NCBI RefSeq assembly: GCF_003952485.1 | Contig: NZ_CP034447.1 | Coordinates: forward strand, 1,736,001-1,800,000 | Length of the DNA: 64,000 nt | Direction of reading: 5' to 3' | Origin: Mesorhizobium sp. M1E.F.Ca.ET.045.02.1.1 | GTDB taxonomy: Bacteria > Pseudomonadota > Alphaproteobacteria > Rhizobiales > Rhizobiaceae | In this document: positions 25,646-36,148 of the stretch, piece by piece | How the letters are laid out: each line of letters starts with the position of its first letter | Position numbering within the stretch: position 1 is the stretch's first letter | The notes under the pieces: generated by a model | Databases searched by the model: none | Told to the model about the DNA's origin: nothing | The model's input: the letters and a program-made list of their open reading frames with translations, nothing else | Position numbers and translations under genes: made by a program

Positions 25646-26331
25646 GCGCGCCCGAAAAGACGACAAACGACAAGACAATGGGCGACACGGCGGCAATCAA
25701 CCCTGAGCTGTTCACACGCGGCTGGATCTTCATCCGCGGCGTGCCTTCGATGAAATTCCTGCCGCCCGAAGGGCCGCCGGAGATCGCCTTCGCAGGCCGC
25801 TCTAATGTCGGCAAATCCTCGCTGATCAACGCTCTGGTCGGCCAGAAGGGCCTGGCGCGCACCTCGAACACGCCGGGGCGCACGCAGGAGCTCAACTATT
25901 TCGTGCCGGACGGGTTCTCCGGCGAGGGCGCCGACCTGCCGCCGATGGCGCTGGTCGACATGCCGGGCTACGGCTACGCCAGCGCGCCGAAGGACAAGGT
26001 CGATGCCTGGACGAAGCTGATCTTCGAATATCTGCAGGGGCGCGTGACGCTGAAGCGCGTCTATGTGCTGATCGATGCCCGCCACGGCATCAAGGCCAAG
26101 GACGAGGAGGTGCTGTCGCTGCTCGACAAGGCGGCTGTCTCCTACCAGGTCGTGCTGACCAAGACCGACAAGATCAAGGCGGCGGGCGTGCCGAAACTGA
26201 TCGAGGAAACGCTTGCCAAGATCAAGAAACGGCCGGCGGCGTTTCCGACCGTGCTCGCGACATCATCGGAAAAGGCCGCCGGGCTCGACGAGCTGCGCGC
26301 GGCGATCGCGCTGGTGGCGAACGGTGGCTGA
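25642..26331 (+). CDS. engB: Ribosome-biogenesis GTP-binding protein EngB (YihA/YsxC)
   Basis: The 229-residue GTPase carries G1 [11 protein letters not shown]3 [10 protein letters not shown]4 TKTDKIK and the [11 protein letters not shown] switch I segment. It assists large-subunit assembly. Two starts are possible: TTG at 25642, overlapping the stop of the acetyltransferase gene with a GGAGG site upstream, or ATG at 25678 ([12 protein letters not shown]). I use the TTG because of coupling and ribosome site. In other rhizobia engB follows yidC and precedes argB; here argB is 11.4 kb away. Confidence 0.94.
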   Translation: MSAPEKTTNDKTMGDTAAINPELFTRGWIFIRGVPSMKFLPPEGPPEIAFAGRSNVGKSSLINALVGQKGLARTSNTPGRTQELNYFVPDGFSGEGADLPPMALVDMPGYGYASAPKDKVDAWTKLIFEYLQGRVTLKRVYVLIDARHGIKAKDEEVLSLLDKAAVSYQVVLTKTDKIKAAGVPKLIEETLAKIKKRPAAFPTVLATSSEKAAGLDELRAAIALVANGG

Positions 26332-26479
26332 GCGGGCCTGCGTCGGGCAGCCGCATTGGAAAGGTTTGCGTGGCACGAGCCCCACCCCTACCCACAACGG
26401 AATCCTGGCGGCAACGACGAAATGTCGATGATACAACGGCGGCATCGTCCCTCCTTCCTGTGGCAGGGCAATCGCATAT

Positions 26480-26705
26480 GGCGCTCCCCCTCTCCGTCTC
26501 GGCTTCGCCGAGCCACCTCTCCCCCACGTTGTGGGGGCGAGGAACCCAAGCTTCCAAAGGCCGCTACATCAGCGATTAGCGTTTCCTCGCCCCCATGAAA
26601 TGGGGGAGAGGTGGCCGCGTAGCGGACGGAGAGGGGGCAGCGCTGCCGTGTGCGATTGCCCCGTGTGTACCCCGTTGTGGGGAGGGGTAGAGGGGTACTT
26701 CATAT
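26480..26705. repeat. Dispersed palindromic intergenic repeat, family A copy 4 (double)
   Basis: GCTCCCCCTCTCCGTCTCGG, GCCACCTCTCCCCCACGTTG and GTGGGGGCGAGGAA are followed by an inverted counterpart CCTCGCCCCCATGAAATGGG, GGGAGAGGTGGCCGCG and GGACGGAGAGGGGG. The 26332-26756 spacer between engB and the ftsK-like gene is occupied by this element and flanking fragments. No gene is seen. Confidence 0.7.
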
Positions 26706-26756
26706 GCGATTGCGCTGGCCCGAAAGCGCGCCAGACCCCGCCCTATCAAGCTTTGC

Positions 26757-29224
<2,468 letters not shown>

Positions 29225-29307
29225 AGGAACTGATGGTTAACAAGACCTTCCGACTGGCGCGCTAAGGGAGGCTGATCGACGGTCAAGTTGGAAGGGCGCC
29301 GCGTTCC

Positions 29308-29361
29308 TTCACACCCCCCTCTGGCCTGCCGGCCATCTCCCCCGCAAGGGGGGAGATCGAT
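29308..29361. repeat. Dispersed palindromic intergenic repeat, family A fragment
   Basis: ACACCCCCCTCTGGCCTGCC, GGCCATCTCCCCCGC and AAGGGGGGAGATCG match one arm of the repeat at 5069. It lies between the ftsK-like gene and the TetR gene. Confidence 0.6.
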
Positions 29362-29409
29362 GTTGCGCGGCTTTCGCCAATTGTCGACGTCGGAAGAAGG
29401 GCGTGGCGC

Positions 29410-30108
29410 CTAGGCCGGTTCCGACACCTTCTCCTCGGCGGCAAGCGTCGCGGTGCCGTAGGCCTTCAGGAAGACGTTCACGCCGGAGCGGACGACATGG
29501 TCGATCTCGGCCTGGGTCGGCGCCTTGGTACGGTAAGAGAAGATGCACTGGCGAAACAGGCCGGCAAGGCAAAGGTCGGTAAGCTGATAGGCGGCGAGTT
29601 CAACATCCTCGATCTTCAACAGACCGCGCTCGACGGCGGCGTTGAGGAAGGCGGCGACCTTGTCGTGGCCGCGTTTGGGGCCGCGCTCGTAAAAGCGCGC
29701 GCCAAGCTCGGGAATCCGGTCGGACGCGCCGATCACCGTGCGCTGCGCCTGGATGACCTTGGCCGAGGTGATCTTCATGACGAGCACCTTGCCGAACTTC
29801 ACCAGCGTCTCGCGCAGGTCGTCGGCGTGGTCGAGGACGTCATACATATTCTTGAAGATGGTGCCGCGCTCTTCCTCAATGAGCGCCTCGAAGAGCTCTT
29901 CCTTATTGGCGAAGTAGACGTAGATCGTGCCCTTGGAGACGCCGGCCTCGCGTGTGATGTCGTTCATGGAGGCGGCCTCGAAGCCCTTGTCGATGAAGAC
30001 GCGGCGCGCGCCTTCGATGATCTGGGCCCGCTTGATTGGATCCTGCCCCGCCGCCGGACGGCCCTTGCGCAGGTCGAGCAGATCGCTATCGGCTGTCGTT
30101 TCGACCAT
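29410..30108 (-). CDS. TetR/AcrR-family repressor of the EmrAB efflux pair
   Basis: The 232-residue protein has the TetR helix-turn-helix at about residues 25-70 (IIEGARRVFIDKGFEAASMN, then ITREAGVSKGTIYVYFANKE) and an AcrR-type ligand domain. It is divergent from the emrA-like gene, and the spacer contains two near-identical inverted repeats, one close to each start, so it most likely represses both itself and the pump until a ligand binds. ATG at 30108 is preferred, with a GAGG site nine bases upstream; GTG at 30117 is the alternative. Confidence 0.93.
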   Translation of the reverse strand: MVETTADSDLLDLRKGRPAAGQDPIKRAQIIEGARRVFIDKGFEAASMNDITREAGVSKGTIYVYFANKEELFEALIEEERGTIFKNMYDVLDHADDLRETLVKFGKVLVMKITSAKVIQAQRTVIGASDRIPELGARFYERGPKRGHDKVAAFLNAAVERGLLKIEDVELAAYQLTDLCLAGLFRQCIFSYRTKAPTQAEIDHVVRSGVNVFLKAYGTATLAAEEKVSEPA

Positions 30109-30132
30109 TGAAGTCACACCTCACGAAATATT

Positions 30133-30150
30133 TCGAACCAGGCGGTTCGA
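30133..30150. promoter_or_regulatory. Candidate TetR operator 1
   Basis: TCGAACC-AGGC-GGTTCGA is a perfect seven-base inverted repeat with a four-base spacer. It starts 25 bases upstream of the tetR ATG, where binding would block its own transcription. Confidence 0.75.
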
Positions 30151-30196
30151 TTTGCTCTTGATATGGGCCTCTTTCCGCGCTATGTCAATCAGCAAT

Positions 30197-30214
30197 TCGA
30201 ACCGAACGGTTCAG
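30197..30214. promoter_or_regulatory. Candidate TetR operator 2
   Basis: TCGAACC-GAAC-GGTTCAG repeats the core of operator 1 (GAACC-N4-GGTTC) and ends 31 bases before the emrA-like ATG. The two operator centres are 64 bases apart. Confidence 0.75.
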
Positions 30215-30245
30215 TCTGACTGACTTATATCCCAGAGAGATTATC

Positions 30246-31430
30246 ATGTCCTCGAACGCGCCCGCCACTGCCGAAGTCCGCAATTTTCCCAACGCCAAGG
30301 TCCAGCCGTCGATCGAAGCGCCGGAAGTGCCCGTACAGCCCGCTCCTCCCGAGCCGGTCGAAGCGCCGGCCAAGAAGAAGCGCTCTCTCCGCTCGATGCT
30401 GTTGCCGATCATCGGGCTTGGCCTGCTCGGCGCCGGTTCCTGGTATGGATATAACTATTGGGCCGATGGCCGGTTCATGATCTCCACCGACGACGCTTAT
30501 GTCCAGGCCGACATGTCGTTCATGTCGCCGAAAATCTCGGGATATGTGGATAAGGTCCTGGTGAGCGAGAACCAAAAGGTCAAGGCCGGCGATTCGCTGT
30601 TCGTCATCGACGACGGAGACTACAAAATAGCCGTTGCCCAGGCCGAGGCGCAGATCGCCACGCTTGCGAAGACGCTCGACCGCATCGACGCCCAGACCAA
30701 GGCGGCCCAGGCCTCGCTGGCGCAGGCCCAGGCGCAGAAGATCGCCGACCAGGCCGCCGCGGACAACGCGGCACGCGCCCAGGACCGCGCGGCGCAGCTG
30801 CTCAAGACCCATGTCGGCACACAGGCGCAGCTCGACGACGCCCAGACGGCGCTCGACCAGGCCAAGGCGGCGCTTGCCGGCGCCGATGCCCAGATCACCG
30901 CGGCCCAGGCCAATATCGGCGTGCTCGAAGCCCAGCGCGCGGAATCCGCCAGCACACTCGCCTCGCTGCAGCTCACCCGCGACAAGGCGCAACGCGACCT
31001 TTCCTTCACCGTGCTCAAGGCACCCTATGACGGCGTCGTCGGCAACCGCTCGGTCGAACAGGGCGACCTTGTCAGCCCCGGCCAGAAGCTCGCCGTCGTG
31101 GTGCCGATGGACAAGCTCTACATCGTCGGCAACTTCAAGGAGACGCAGCTTGGCCGGCTGGTGCCCGGCGAGAAGGTCCGCATCACGGTCGACGCCATCG
31201 ACGGCCAGAGCTTCGAGGGCACGGTTTCGTCGTTGGCGCCGGCCTCCGGCGCGGTGTTCTCGCTGTTGCCGCCGGAAAACGCCACCGGCAACTTCACCAA
31301 GGTTGTCCAGCGCGTGCCCGTGCGCATTGATGTGCCGGCCGACGTTCTGAAGACCGGCAAGCTGCGCGCCGGCCTGAGCGTCATCGTCGCCGCCGACAGC
31401 CGCACCGCGCCGGCCGCGACGTCCAACTGA
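30246..31430 (+). CDS. emrA: HlyD/EmrA-family membrane fusion protein
   Basis: The 394-residue periplasmic adaptor has one N-terminal membrane helix (SMLLPIIGLGLLGAGSWYGY), a biotinyl-lipoyl-like domain (SPKISGYVDKVLVSENQKVK), a long Ala/Gln-rich coiled hairpin (about 125-240) and a C-terminal beta-barrel (YIVGNFKETQLGRLVPGE). It links an inner-membrane DHA2 transporter to an outer-membrane TolC-type channel. The transporter gene follows 119 bases on. No outer-membrane channel gene is nearby. Control is probably by the divergent TetR protein through operator 2. Confidence 0.94.
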   Translation: MSSNAPATAEVRNFPNAKVQPSIEAPEVPVQPAPPEPVEAPAKKKRSLRSMLLPIIGLGLLGAGSWYGYNYWADGRFMISTDDAYVQADMSFMSPKISGYVDKVLVSENQKVKAGDSLFVIDDGDYKIAVAQAEAQIATLAKTLDRIDAQTKAAQASLAQAQAQKIADQAAADNAARAQDRAAQLLKTHVGTQAQLDDAQTALDQAKAALAGADAQITAAQANIGVLEAQRAESASTLASLQLTRDKAQRDLSFTVLKAPYDGVVGNRSVEQGDLVSPGQKLAVVVPMDKLYIVGNFKETQLGRLVPGEKVRITVDAIDGQSFEGTVSSLAPASGAVFSLLPPENATGNFTKVVQRVPVRIDVPADVLKTGKLRAGLSVIVAADSRTAPAATSN

Positions 31431-31483
31431 GCAGTTTGGGGGGCGGCTCAGTGGCCATCGAGCGCTGAGCCGCCCCGCCTGCC

Positions 31484-31537
31484 AGGTATTTGTTTTGGCG
31501 CGGTTCCGGACGGAAGACTGTTCCTGGAATTGCCGTA
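31484..31537. repeat. Family B repeat fragment between emrA and emrB
   Basis: TATTTGTTTTGGCGCGGTTC, CGGACGGAAGACTG and TTCCTGGAATTGCCGTAGG match the right half of the complete copy at 16384. Its last bases merge into the AGGAGG ribosome site of the transporter gene. Confidence 0.65.
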
Positions 31538-31549
31538 GGAGGCCATGAC

Positions 31550-33154
31550 ATGGCAACCGCAACCATCACCGCAGGATCGATGCCGGCACGGCCGGTGGCC
31601 ACTGCCCCCGCCGACCATATGCCGGCGCGCCGCGTCATCGCCTTCCTGGCGATGGTGTTCGGCATGTTCATGGCGATCCTCGACATCCAGATCGTCTCGG
31701 CATCGCTGGCCGAGATCCAGGCCGGCCTCAGCGCCAGCTCCGACGAGATTCCGTGGGTGCAGACCGCCTATCTGATCGCCGAAGTGGTGATGATCCCCCT
31801 GTCGGGCTTCCTCAGCCGGATGCTGTCGACCAGGGTGCTGTTCACCATCGCCGCCGCCAGCTTCACCGCGGCCAGCGCGCTCGCCGCGACCGCGACCAAC
31901 ATCGACCAGATGATCGTCTACCGCGCCATCCAGGGTTTCATCGGCGGCGGCATGATCCCGAGTGTGTTCGCGGCCGCCTTCACCATCTTCCCGCCGTCGC
32001 GGCGCGCCGTCGTCTCGCCGATGATCGGCCTGGTGGCGACGCTGGCGCCGACCATCGGCCCGACGGTCGGCGGCTATATCAGCCACGCCATGTCCTGGCA
32101 CTGGCTGTTCCTGATCAATGTGGTGCCCGGCATTTTGGTGGCGACGGCGGCCTGGTCGCTGATCGACTTCGACAAGCCGAACCTCAAGCTGTTCTCAAAG
32201 TTCGACTGGTGGGGGCTCGCCGGCATGGCCGCCTTCCTCGGCTGCATGGAATATGTGCTGGAGGAAGGCCCGAACCATGACTGGCTGCAGGAACAGGCCG
32301 TCTTCATCTGCGCCATCATCATGACCATCGGCGGCGTCATCTTCTTCTGGCGCGTCTTCACCGCCGAGGAGCCGATCGTCGACCTCAGGGCCTTCAGCAA
32401 CATCAACTTCGCCTTCGGCTCGCTGTTCTCCTTCGTCGTCGGCATCGGCCTCTACGGGCTCACCTATCTCTATCCGGTGTTCCTGGGGCGCATCCGCGGC
32501 TACGATTCGATGATGATCGGCGAGGCGCTGTTCGTCAGCGGCCTGGCGATGTTCTTCACCGCGCCCGTTGCCGGCATCCTGTCGAACAAGATCGATCTCA
32601 GGCTGATGATGATGATCGGCTTCTTCGGCTTCGCCACCGGCACCTGGTGGATGACGCACCTCACCGCCGACTGGGATTTTTATGAATTGCTCGTCCCGCA
32701 GATCCTGCGCGGCTGCTCGATGATGCTGTGCATGGTGCCGATCAACAACATCGCGCTCGGCACTTTGCCGCCGGAGCGCCTGAAGAACGCGTCGGGCCTG
32801 TTCAACCTGACCCGCAATCTCGGCGGCGCGGTCGGCCTGGCGATCATCAACACGGTGCTGATCGACCGCAACGCCTTCCACTATGCAAGGCTCTCCGAGC
32901 ATGTCGAGTGGGGCAGCCAGGCAGCCCAGACCAAGCTGCAGAACATGACGCTGAACTTCGAGCAGACCGCCGGCCTCGACGCCACCAGCGCCGCAATCTC
33001 GAAGCTGTCGGGCATGGTGCATCAGCAGGCGGCGCTGCTGTCCTTCATGGACGTCTTCTTCATGCTGACGGCGCTGTTCGCCACGCTCGGGCTGTTCGTG
33101 CTGTTCATCAACAAGCCGGCCGACCAAAGCGGCGGTGGCGGCGGAGGCCATTGA
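31550..33154 (+). CDS. emrB: DHA2-family MFS multidrug efflux transporter (EmrB/QacA type)
   Basis: The 534-residue protein has about 14 membrane segments and the DHA2 signatures: FMAILDIQIVSASLAEIQAG in helix 1, EIPWVQTAYLIAEVVMIPLS, GFIGGGMIPSVFAAAFTIF and the motif C-like GPTVGGYISHAMSWHWLFLI. It exports drugs or metabolites by proton antiport with the EmrA-like adaptor. AGGAGG at 31537 sets the ATG at 31550. The C-terminus ends in a glycine-rich SGGGGGGH tail. A strong terminator follows. Confidence 0.94.
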   Translation: MATATITAGSMPARPVATAPADHMPARRVIAFLAMVFGMFMAILDIQIVSASLAEIQAGLSASSDEIPWVQTAYLIAEVVMIPLSGFLSRMLSTRVLFTIAAASFTAASALAATATNIDQMIVYRAIQGFIGGGMIPSVFAAAFTIFPPSRRAVVSPMIGLVATLAPTIGPTVGGYISHAMSWHWLFLINVVPGILVATAAWSLIDFDKPNLKLFSKFDWWGLAGMAAFLGCMEYVLEEGPNHDWLQEQAVFICAIIMTIGGVIFFWRVFTAEEPIVDLRAFSNINFAFGSLFSFVVGIGLYGLTYLYPVFLGRIRGYDSMMIGEALFVSGLAMFFTAPVAGILSNKIDLRLMMMIGFFGFATGTWWMTHLTADWDFYELLVPQILRGCSMMLCMVPINNIALGTLPPERLKNASGLFNLTRNLGGAVGLAIINTVLIDRNAFHYARLSEHVEWGSQAAQTKLQNMTLNFEQTAGLDATSAAISKLSGMVHQQAALLSFMDVFFMLTALFATLGLFVLFINKPADQSGGGGGGH

Positions 33155-33189
33155 GGAAGCCGGAACCCCCGCCTGGCGTCCTCATGTGT

Positions 33190-33232
33190 GACCCCGGAAA
33201 CCGGCGACGGTTTCCGGGGTCGTTTCTTTTTG
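33190..33232 (+). terminator. Rho-independent terminator after emrB
   Basis: GACCCCGGAAACC (33190-33202) pairs perfectly with GGTTTCCGGGGTC (33209-33221), followed by GTTTCTTTTTG. It ends the efflux operon just before the convergent msrB gene. Confidence 0.88.
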
Positions 33233-33251
33233 TGAGATCGAAAATGCTACC

Positions 33252-33755
33252 TCAGGCGGCGGCCGGCTTGAAGCTCAGCGCCACACCGTTGATGCAGTGG
33301 CGCAGGCCGGTGGGCGGCGGGCCGTCGTCGAAGACATGGCCGAGATGGCCGCCGCAGCGCCGGCAATGCACCTCGGTGCGGGTCATGCCGAGCGAGCGGT
33401 CCTCGGTCTTGCCGATCGCGTTGGGGATCTCCTGCCAGAAGCTCGGCCAGCCGGTGCCGGAATCGAACTTGGTCTCCGACGGATAGACCGGCAGGTCACA
33501 GCCGGCGCAGGCGAAGATGCCCTTGCGGTGTTCGTTGAGCAGCGGGCTGGTGCCCGGATATTCGGTGCCTTCTCTGCGCAGCACGTCGAAGGCGGCGTCC
33601 GAAAGAATGGCGTGCCATTCGGCATCGGTCTTGGTGACCTCGAAAGTCTCGGCGGCCAGAGCGGGCTTGGCGCCGCCCATGCGCTGCGCTGCTCCGGTTC
33701 CGATGACGAGGGCAGTGGCGGCGGCGCCGCTCCAGAGAAAGTCGCGACGGTTCAT
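33252..33755 (-). CDS. msrB: Peptide-methionine (R)-S-oxide reductase MsrB, exported
   Basis: The 167-residue enzyme begins with a twin-arginine type leader (MNRRDFLWSG followed by a hydrophobic stretch to about residue 34), so it should work in the periplasm. The MsrB domain has the zinc cysteines Cys83/Cys86 (CAGCD) and Cys131/Cys134 (CRRCG) and the catalytic Cys154 in RHCINGVAL. It repairs methionine-R-sulfoxide in proteins. Its 3' end faces the emrB terminator. No MsrA gene is adjacent. Confidence 0.95.
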   Translation of the reverse strand: MNRRDFLWSGAAATALVIGTGAAQRMGGAKPALAAETFEVTKTDAEWHAILSDAAFDVLRREGTEYPGTSPLLNEHRKGIFACAGCDLPVYPSETKFDSGTGWPSFWQEIPNAIGKTEDRSLGMTRTEVHCRRCGGHLGHVFDDGPPPTGLRHCINGVALSFKPAAA

Positions 33756-33951
33756 GGCCTTTCCTCCTGACGTCTTGTTGCAAACTATGGCGCCGCCGGA
33801 AAATCAAAAGCCGGTGACGGTCCGCGCGCCGCTTCACATCGACCCAAGCCCTGGCGATGCGGAGCGGCGCTCGACGGCGACACGGATTGCGGAAGGGAGA
33901 ACCGTGCGGCCGGCGGGGACACACCTCACTTCGCCGGCCGCACGCGCTTTG

Positions 33952-34509
33952 TTACATCTTCGGCAAGAGAACCTTGTCGATGACATGGATGACGCCGTTC
34001 GACTGGCGCACGTCCGCAATGGTGACATGGGCGACGTTGCCGTTCTCGTCGGTCACCGTGACCTTGCCCTTTTCCGATTTCAGCGTCAGCGCGCAGCCGC
34101 CGACGGTCTTGACCTCATGCGCGCCGCCATCGGCCTTGGCCATCTTGGCGACGTCGGCGGCCATCGCCTTGGCGGCGATGACATGGCAGGTGAGGATCTT
34201 GGTCAGCTTGTCCTTGTTCTCCGGCTTGAGCAGCGTCTCGACCGTGCCGGCCGGGAGCGCAGCGAAGGCTTCGTTGGTCGGCGCGAAGACGGTGAACGGA
34301 CCGGGGGTCTGCAGGGTGTCGACGAGGCCGGCGGCCTTGACGGCGGCGACCAGCGTGGTGTGGTCCTTCGAATTGACGGCATTCTCGATGATGTTCTTCT
34401 TGGCATACATCGGCGCGCCGCCGACCATCGGGTTGGCGGCATAGGCAACGGCGCCGAGCGCGGAAAGGCCGATCGACGAGGCAAGCAAAAGGGTGGCGAG
34501 CTTACGCAT
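33952..34509 (-). CDS. Secreted fasciclin-domain protein
   Basis: The 185-residue product has a signal peptide (MRKLATLLLASSIGLSALGA, cleavage near AYA) and one fasciclin (FAS1) domain: NIIENAVNSKDHTTLVAAVK, the H1 motif FTVFAPTNEAFAALP, and the H2 region with NGVIHVIDKVLLP. FAS1 proteins are secreted or surface adhesion modules. GAGGAG lies ahead of the ATG. The anti-sigma and sigma genes follow upstream on the same strand, an arrangement like that of the mycobacterial SigK regulon with its FAS1 antigens, so this is the likely target gene. Confidence 0.93.
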   Translation of the reverse strand: MRKLATLLLASSIGLSALGAVAYAANPMVGGAPMYAKKNIIENAVNSKDHTTLVAAVKAAGLVDTLQTPGPFTVFAPTNEAFAALPAGTVETLLKPENKDKLTKILTCHVIAAKAMAADVAKMAKADGGAHEVKTVGGCALTLKSEKGKVTVTDENGNVAHVTIADVRQSNGVIHVIDKVLLPKM

Positions 34510-34604
34510 GATATCAGTCTCCTCGGGTTGTTTTTCCCGTTGTTGGGAACGCGAGGAGATACGAGGCATCAAAAACTTAGTTTCGCGAGCCTCGAAGATT
34601 TTTT

Positions 34605-34631
34605 ATTCGCCGATCTGAGTTCGTATGTTCC
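34605..34631 (-). promoter_or_regulatory. Candidate ECF-type promoter of the fasciclin gene
   Basis: On the minus strand GGAAC (34631-34627) and CGAAT (34609-34605) are separated by 17 bases. This resembles the GGAAC-N16/17-CGTT pattern of alphaproteobacterial ECF promoters. It would give a leader of about 90 bases before the fasciclin ATG. No second copy is seen before the sigma gene. Confidence 0.4.
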
Positions 34632-34714
34632 GTGCCTCGACGCATAAAAACGCTCCTACCGACACATGCCAGGCAGATAGACTTCAATTAACTTTTGAAA
34701 TTACCGGAAAGTGA

Positions 34715-35434
34715 TCAGATGCCCTTCAAGTCACCCGCAGCGACGACGGGGCCGGTCGGCTGGCCGGTCGGCGAACCGCCGGTGGGCTCGAGACTGACGG
34801 CGAGCACGGCGCCCTGCGCCAGCTTCTGCTGGATGGCGGGCGCGACAGCCATGCGCGCGGTCTGACCGACCGGGATGACGCCCATCGAGACCGGGGCGTT
34901 CTTGCCCTCGATCATCCACAGCTCGAAGTCCTTGCCGGCGCCGCGTTCGCCGGAGACCAGCGACAGGCCGACCTCGTGGCGCGCCGCGTCATAGACGGCG
35001 AGGTATTTGACGTTGCTGTTGTCGGCGGCGAGCGAGGCGACCAGCCTGGTCTCGGGGGGCGGCAATGACGGATTGACGAAAGGCAGGGCGACAAAGACGG
35101 CCAAAGCGGCAAGCGCGGCGGCGGCAAGCCCGCGCCAGAAGGCGAGGCTCCCCAGCAGGCCGGCGCTGGGAGCGGATGTGGCGGCCGAGGAGGCAAAGAG
35201 CCGGCGGTCGATCGCCGCCTTGACCGAAGCCGGAGGCTCGACCGCGGCATAGGCGGCCGCCATCGGCGCGAAATGGACCTCCCAGGCATCGACCAGGCGG
35301 GCAAACGCCGTCTCGGTGTCGATGCGGCGCGAAGCGATCTGGCGTTCGTCGGCCGCCAGAACGCCGAGAACGTATTCGGCGGCGAGCAGGTCGTCGCCTC
35401 CGCGTTCCGGTCCGTTGTCTTGCGCCAGCGTCAT
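34715..35434 (-). CDS. RskA-type anti-sigma factor
   Basis: The 239-residue membrane protein has an N-terminal cytoplasmic sigma-binding region (LLAAEYVLGVLAADERQIAS), one membrane helix (FWRGLAAAALAALAVFVALP, about 120-140) and a periplasmic RskA C-terminal domain (YLAVYDAARHEVGLSLVSGE; KDFELWMIEGKNAPVSMGVI). It holds the ECF sigma factor inactive until a periplasmic signal triggers its release. No zinc-finger HxxxCxxC motif is present. ATG at 35434 overlaps the sigma stop (ATGA), so sigma and anti-sigma are translated in a fixed ratio. Confidence 0.93.
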   Translation of the reverse strand: MTLAQDNGPERGGDDLLAAEYVLGVLAADERQIASRRIDTETAFARLVDAWEVHFAPMAAAYAAVEPPASVKAAIDRRLFASSAATSAPSAGLLGSLAFWRGLAAAALAALAVFVALPFVNPSLPPPETRLVASLAADNSNVKYLAVYDAARHEVGLSLVSGERGAGKDFELWMIEGKNAPVSMGVIPVGQTARMAVAPAIQQKLAQGAVLAVSLEPTGGSPTGQPTGPVVAAGDLKGI

Positions 35435-35970
35435 CTTTCCAGGCATTCTCTCAGTTTGAGCAGGCTTCGCCGCAGCCAAGTCCGCATCGTGTTCAGCGGA
35501 ACCTTGTGGCGTTCCGCCAGCTCGGCATAGCTTTCGCCGTTGAGATAGGCGCCCCGAACCGCCGCGGCCCGGTCTTTCTCCAATTCATCGAGGCAATGGT
35601 GGATGCGTTCGGTCTCGCCGCCCGCGACGGCCATGGCCTCAGGTCCCGGCGTCGGATCGGCGACGTCGATGGCTGCGTCGATGTTGGCGGAAGGACTGCG
35701 ACGCGCCCTGATGCGATCGATCGCATGGTTGCGCGCAATGGCCACCAGCCAGGAAATCGGGCTCAGATCGGAAACCGCGAAACGGTCCGCCTTCGTCCAG
35801 ATCTTGACGAAGACCTCCTGCAGCGCTTCTTCCGCATCTCCCCTGTCCCTCAATACACGAAGACAGACGCCGAAAAGTTTCCCGCTGGTCTGCCTGTAGA
35901 GCAGATCGAACGCAGCCCGGTCCTTCATCGAAGTCCGGACGATCAGCTTGCTGATGTCCTGAGGCCCCAT
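35431..35970 (-). CDS. SigK-like ECF RNA polymerase sigma factor
   Basis: The 179-residue protein has sigma region 2 (AFDLLYRQTSGKLFGVCLRV; DAEEALQEVFVKIWTKADRF) and region 4 (GAYLNGESYAELAERHKVPL then NTMRTWLRRSLLKLRECLE). Region 4 provides the -35 contact helix. It is transcribed with its RskA-like anti-sigma factor, overlapping by four bases. The neighbouring FAS1 protein and MsrB suggest a response to envelope or oxidative damage; this link is an inference from order. Confidence 0.94.
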   Translation of the reverse strand: MGPQDISKLIVRTSMKDRAAFDLLYRQTSGKLFGVCLRVLRDRGDAEEALQEVFVKIWTKADRFAVSDLSPISWLVAIARNHAIDRIRARRSPSANIDAAIDVADPTPGPEAMAVAGGETERIHHCLDELEKDRAAAVRGAYLNGESYAELAERHKVPLNTMRTWLRRSLLKLRECLER

Positions 35971-36148
35971 GCAGGCAAATTAGAAGATTGCGATTTATTT
36001 GCAACGGGGCGCCGCGGTGTTGTCCACCACGGGCTTCCGTCACGTCAGCACCTGAAGTCATCTTCACGAATGCGAGGTCAAGGAAACAAATCCCGATTTC
36101 GATTTGCGGGCTCATGCGCTAGCCTTTGGCAAAAGAGGGGTGCGGCGA

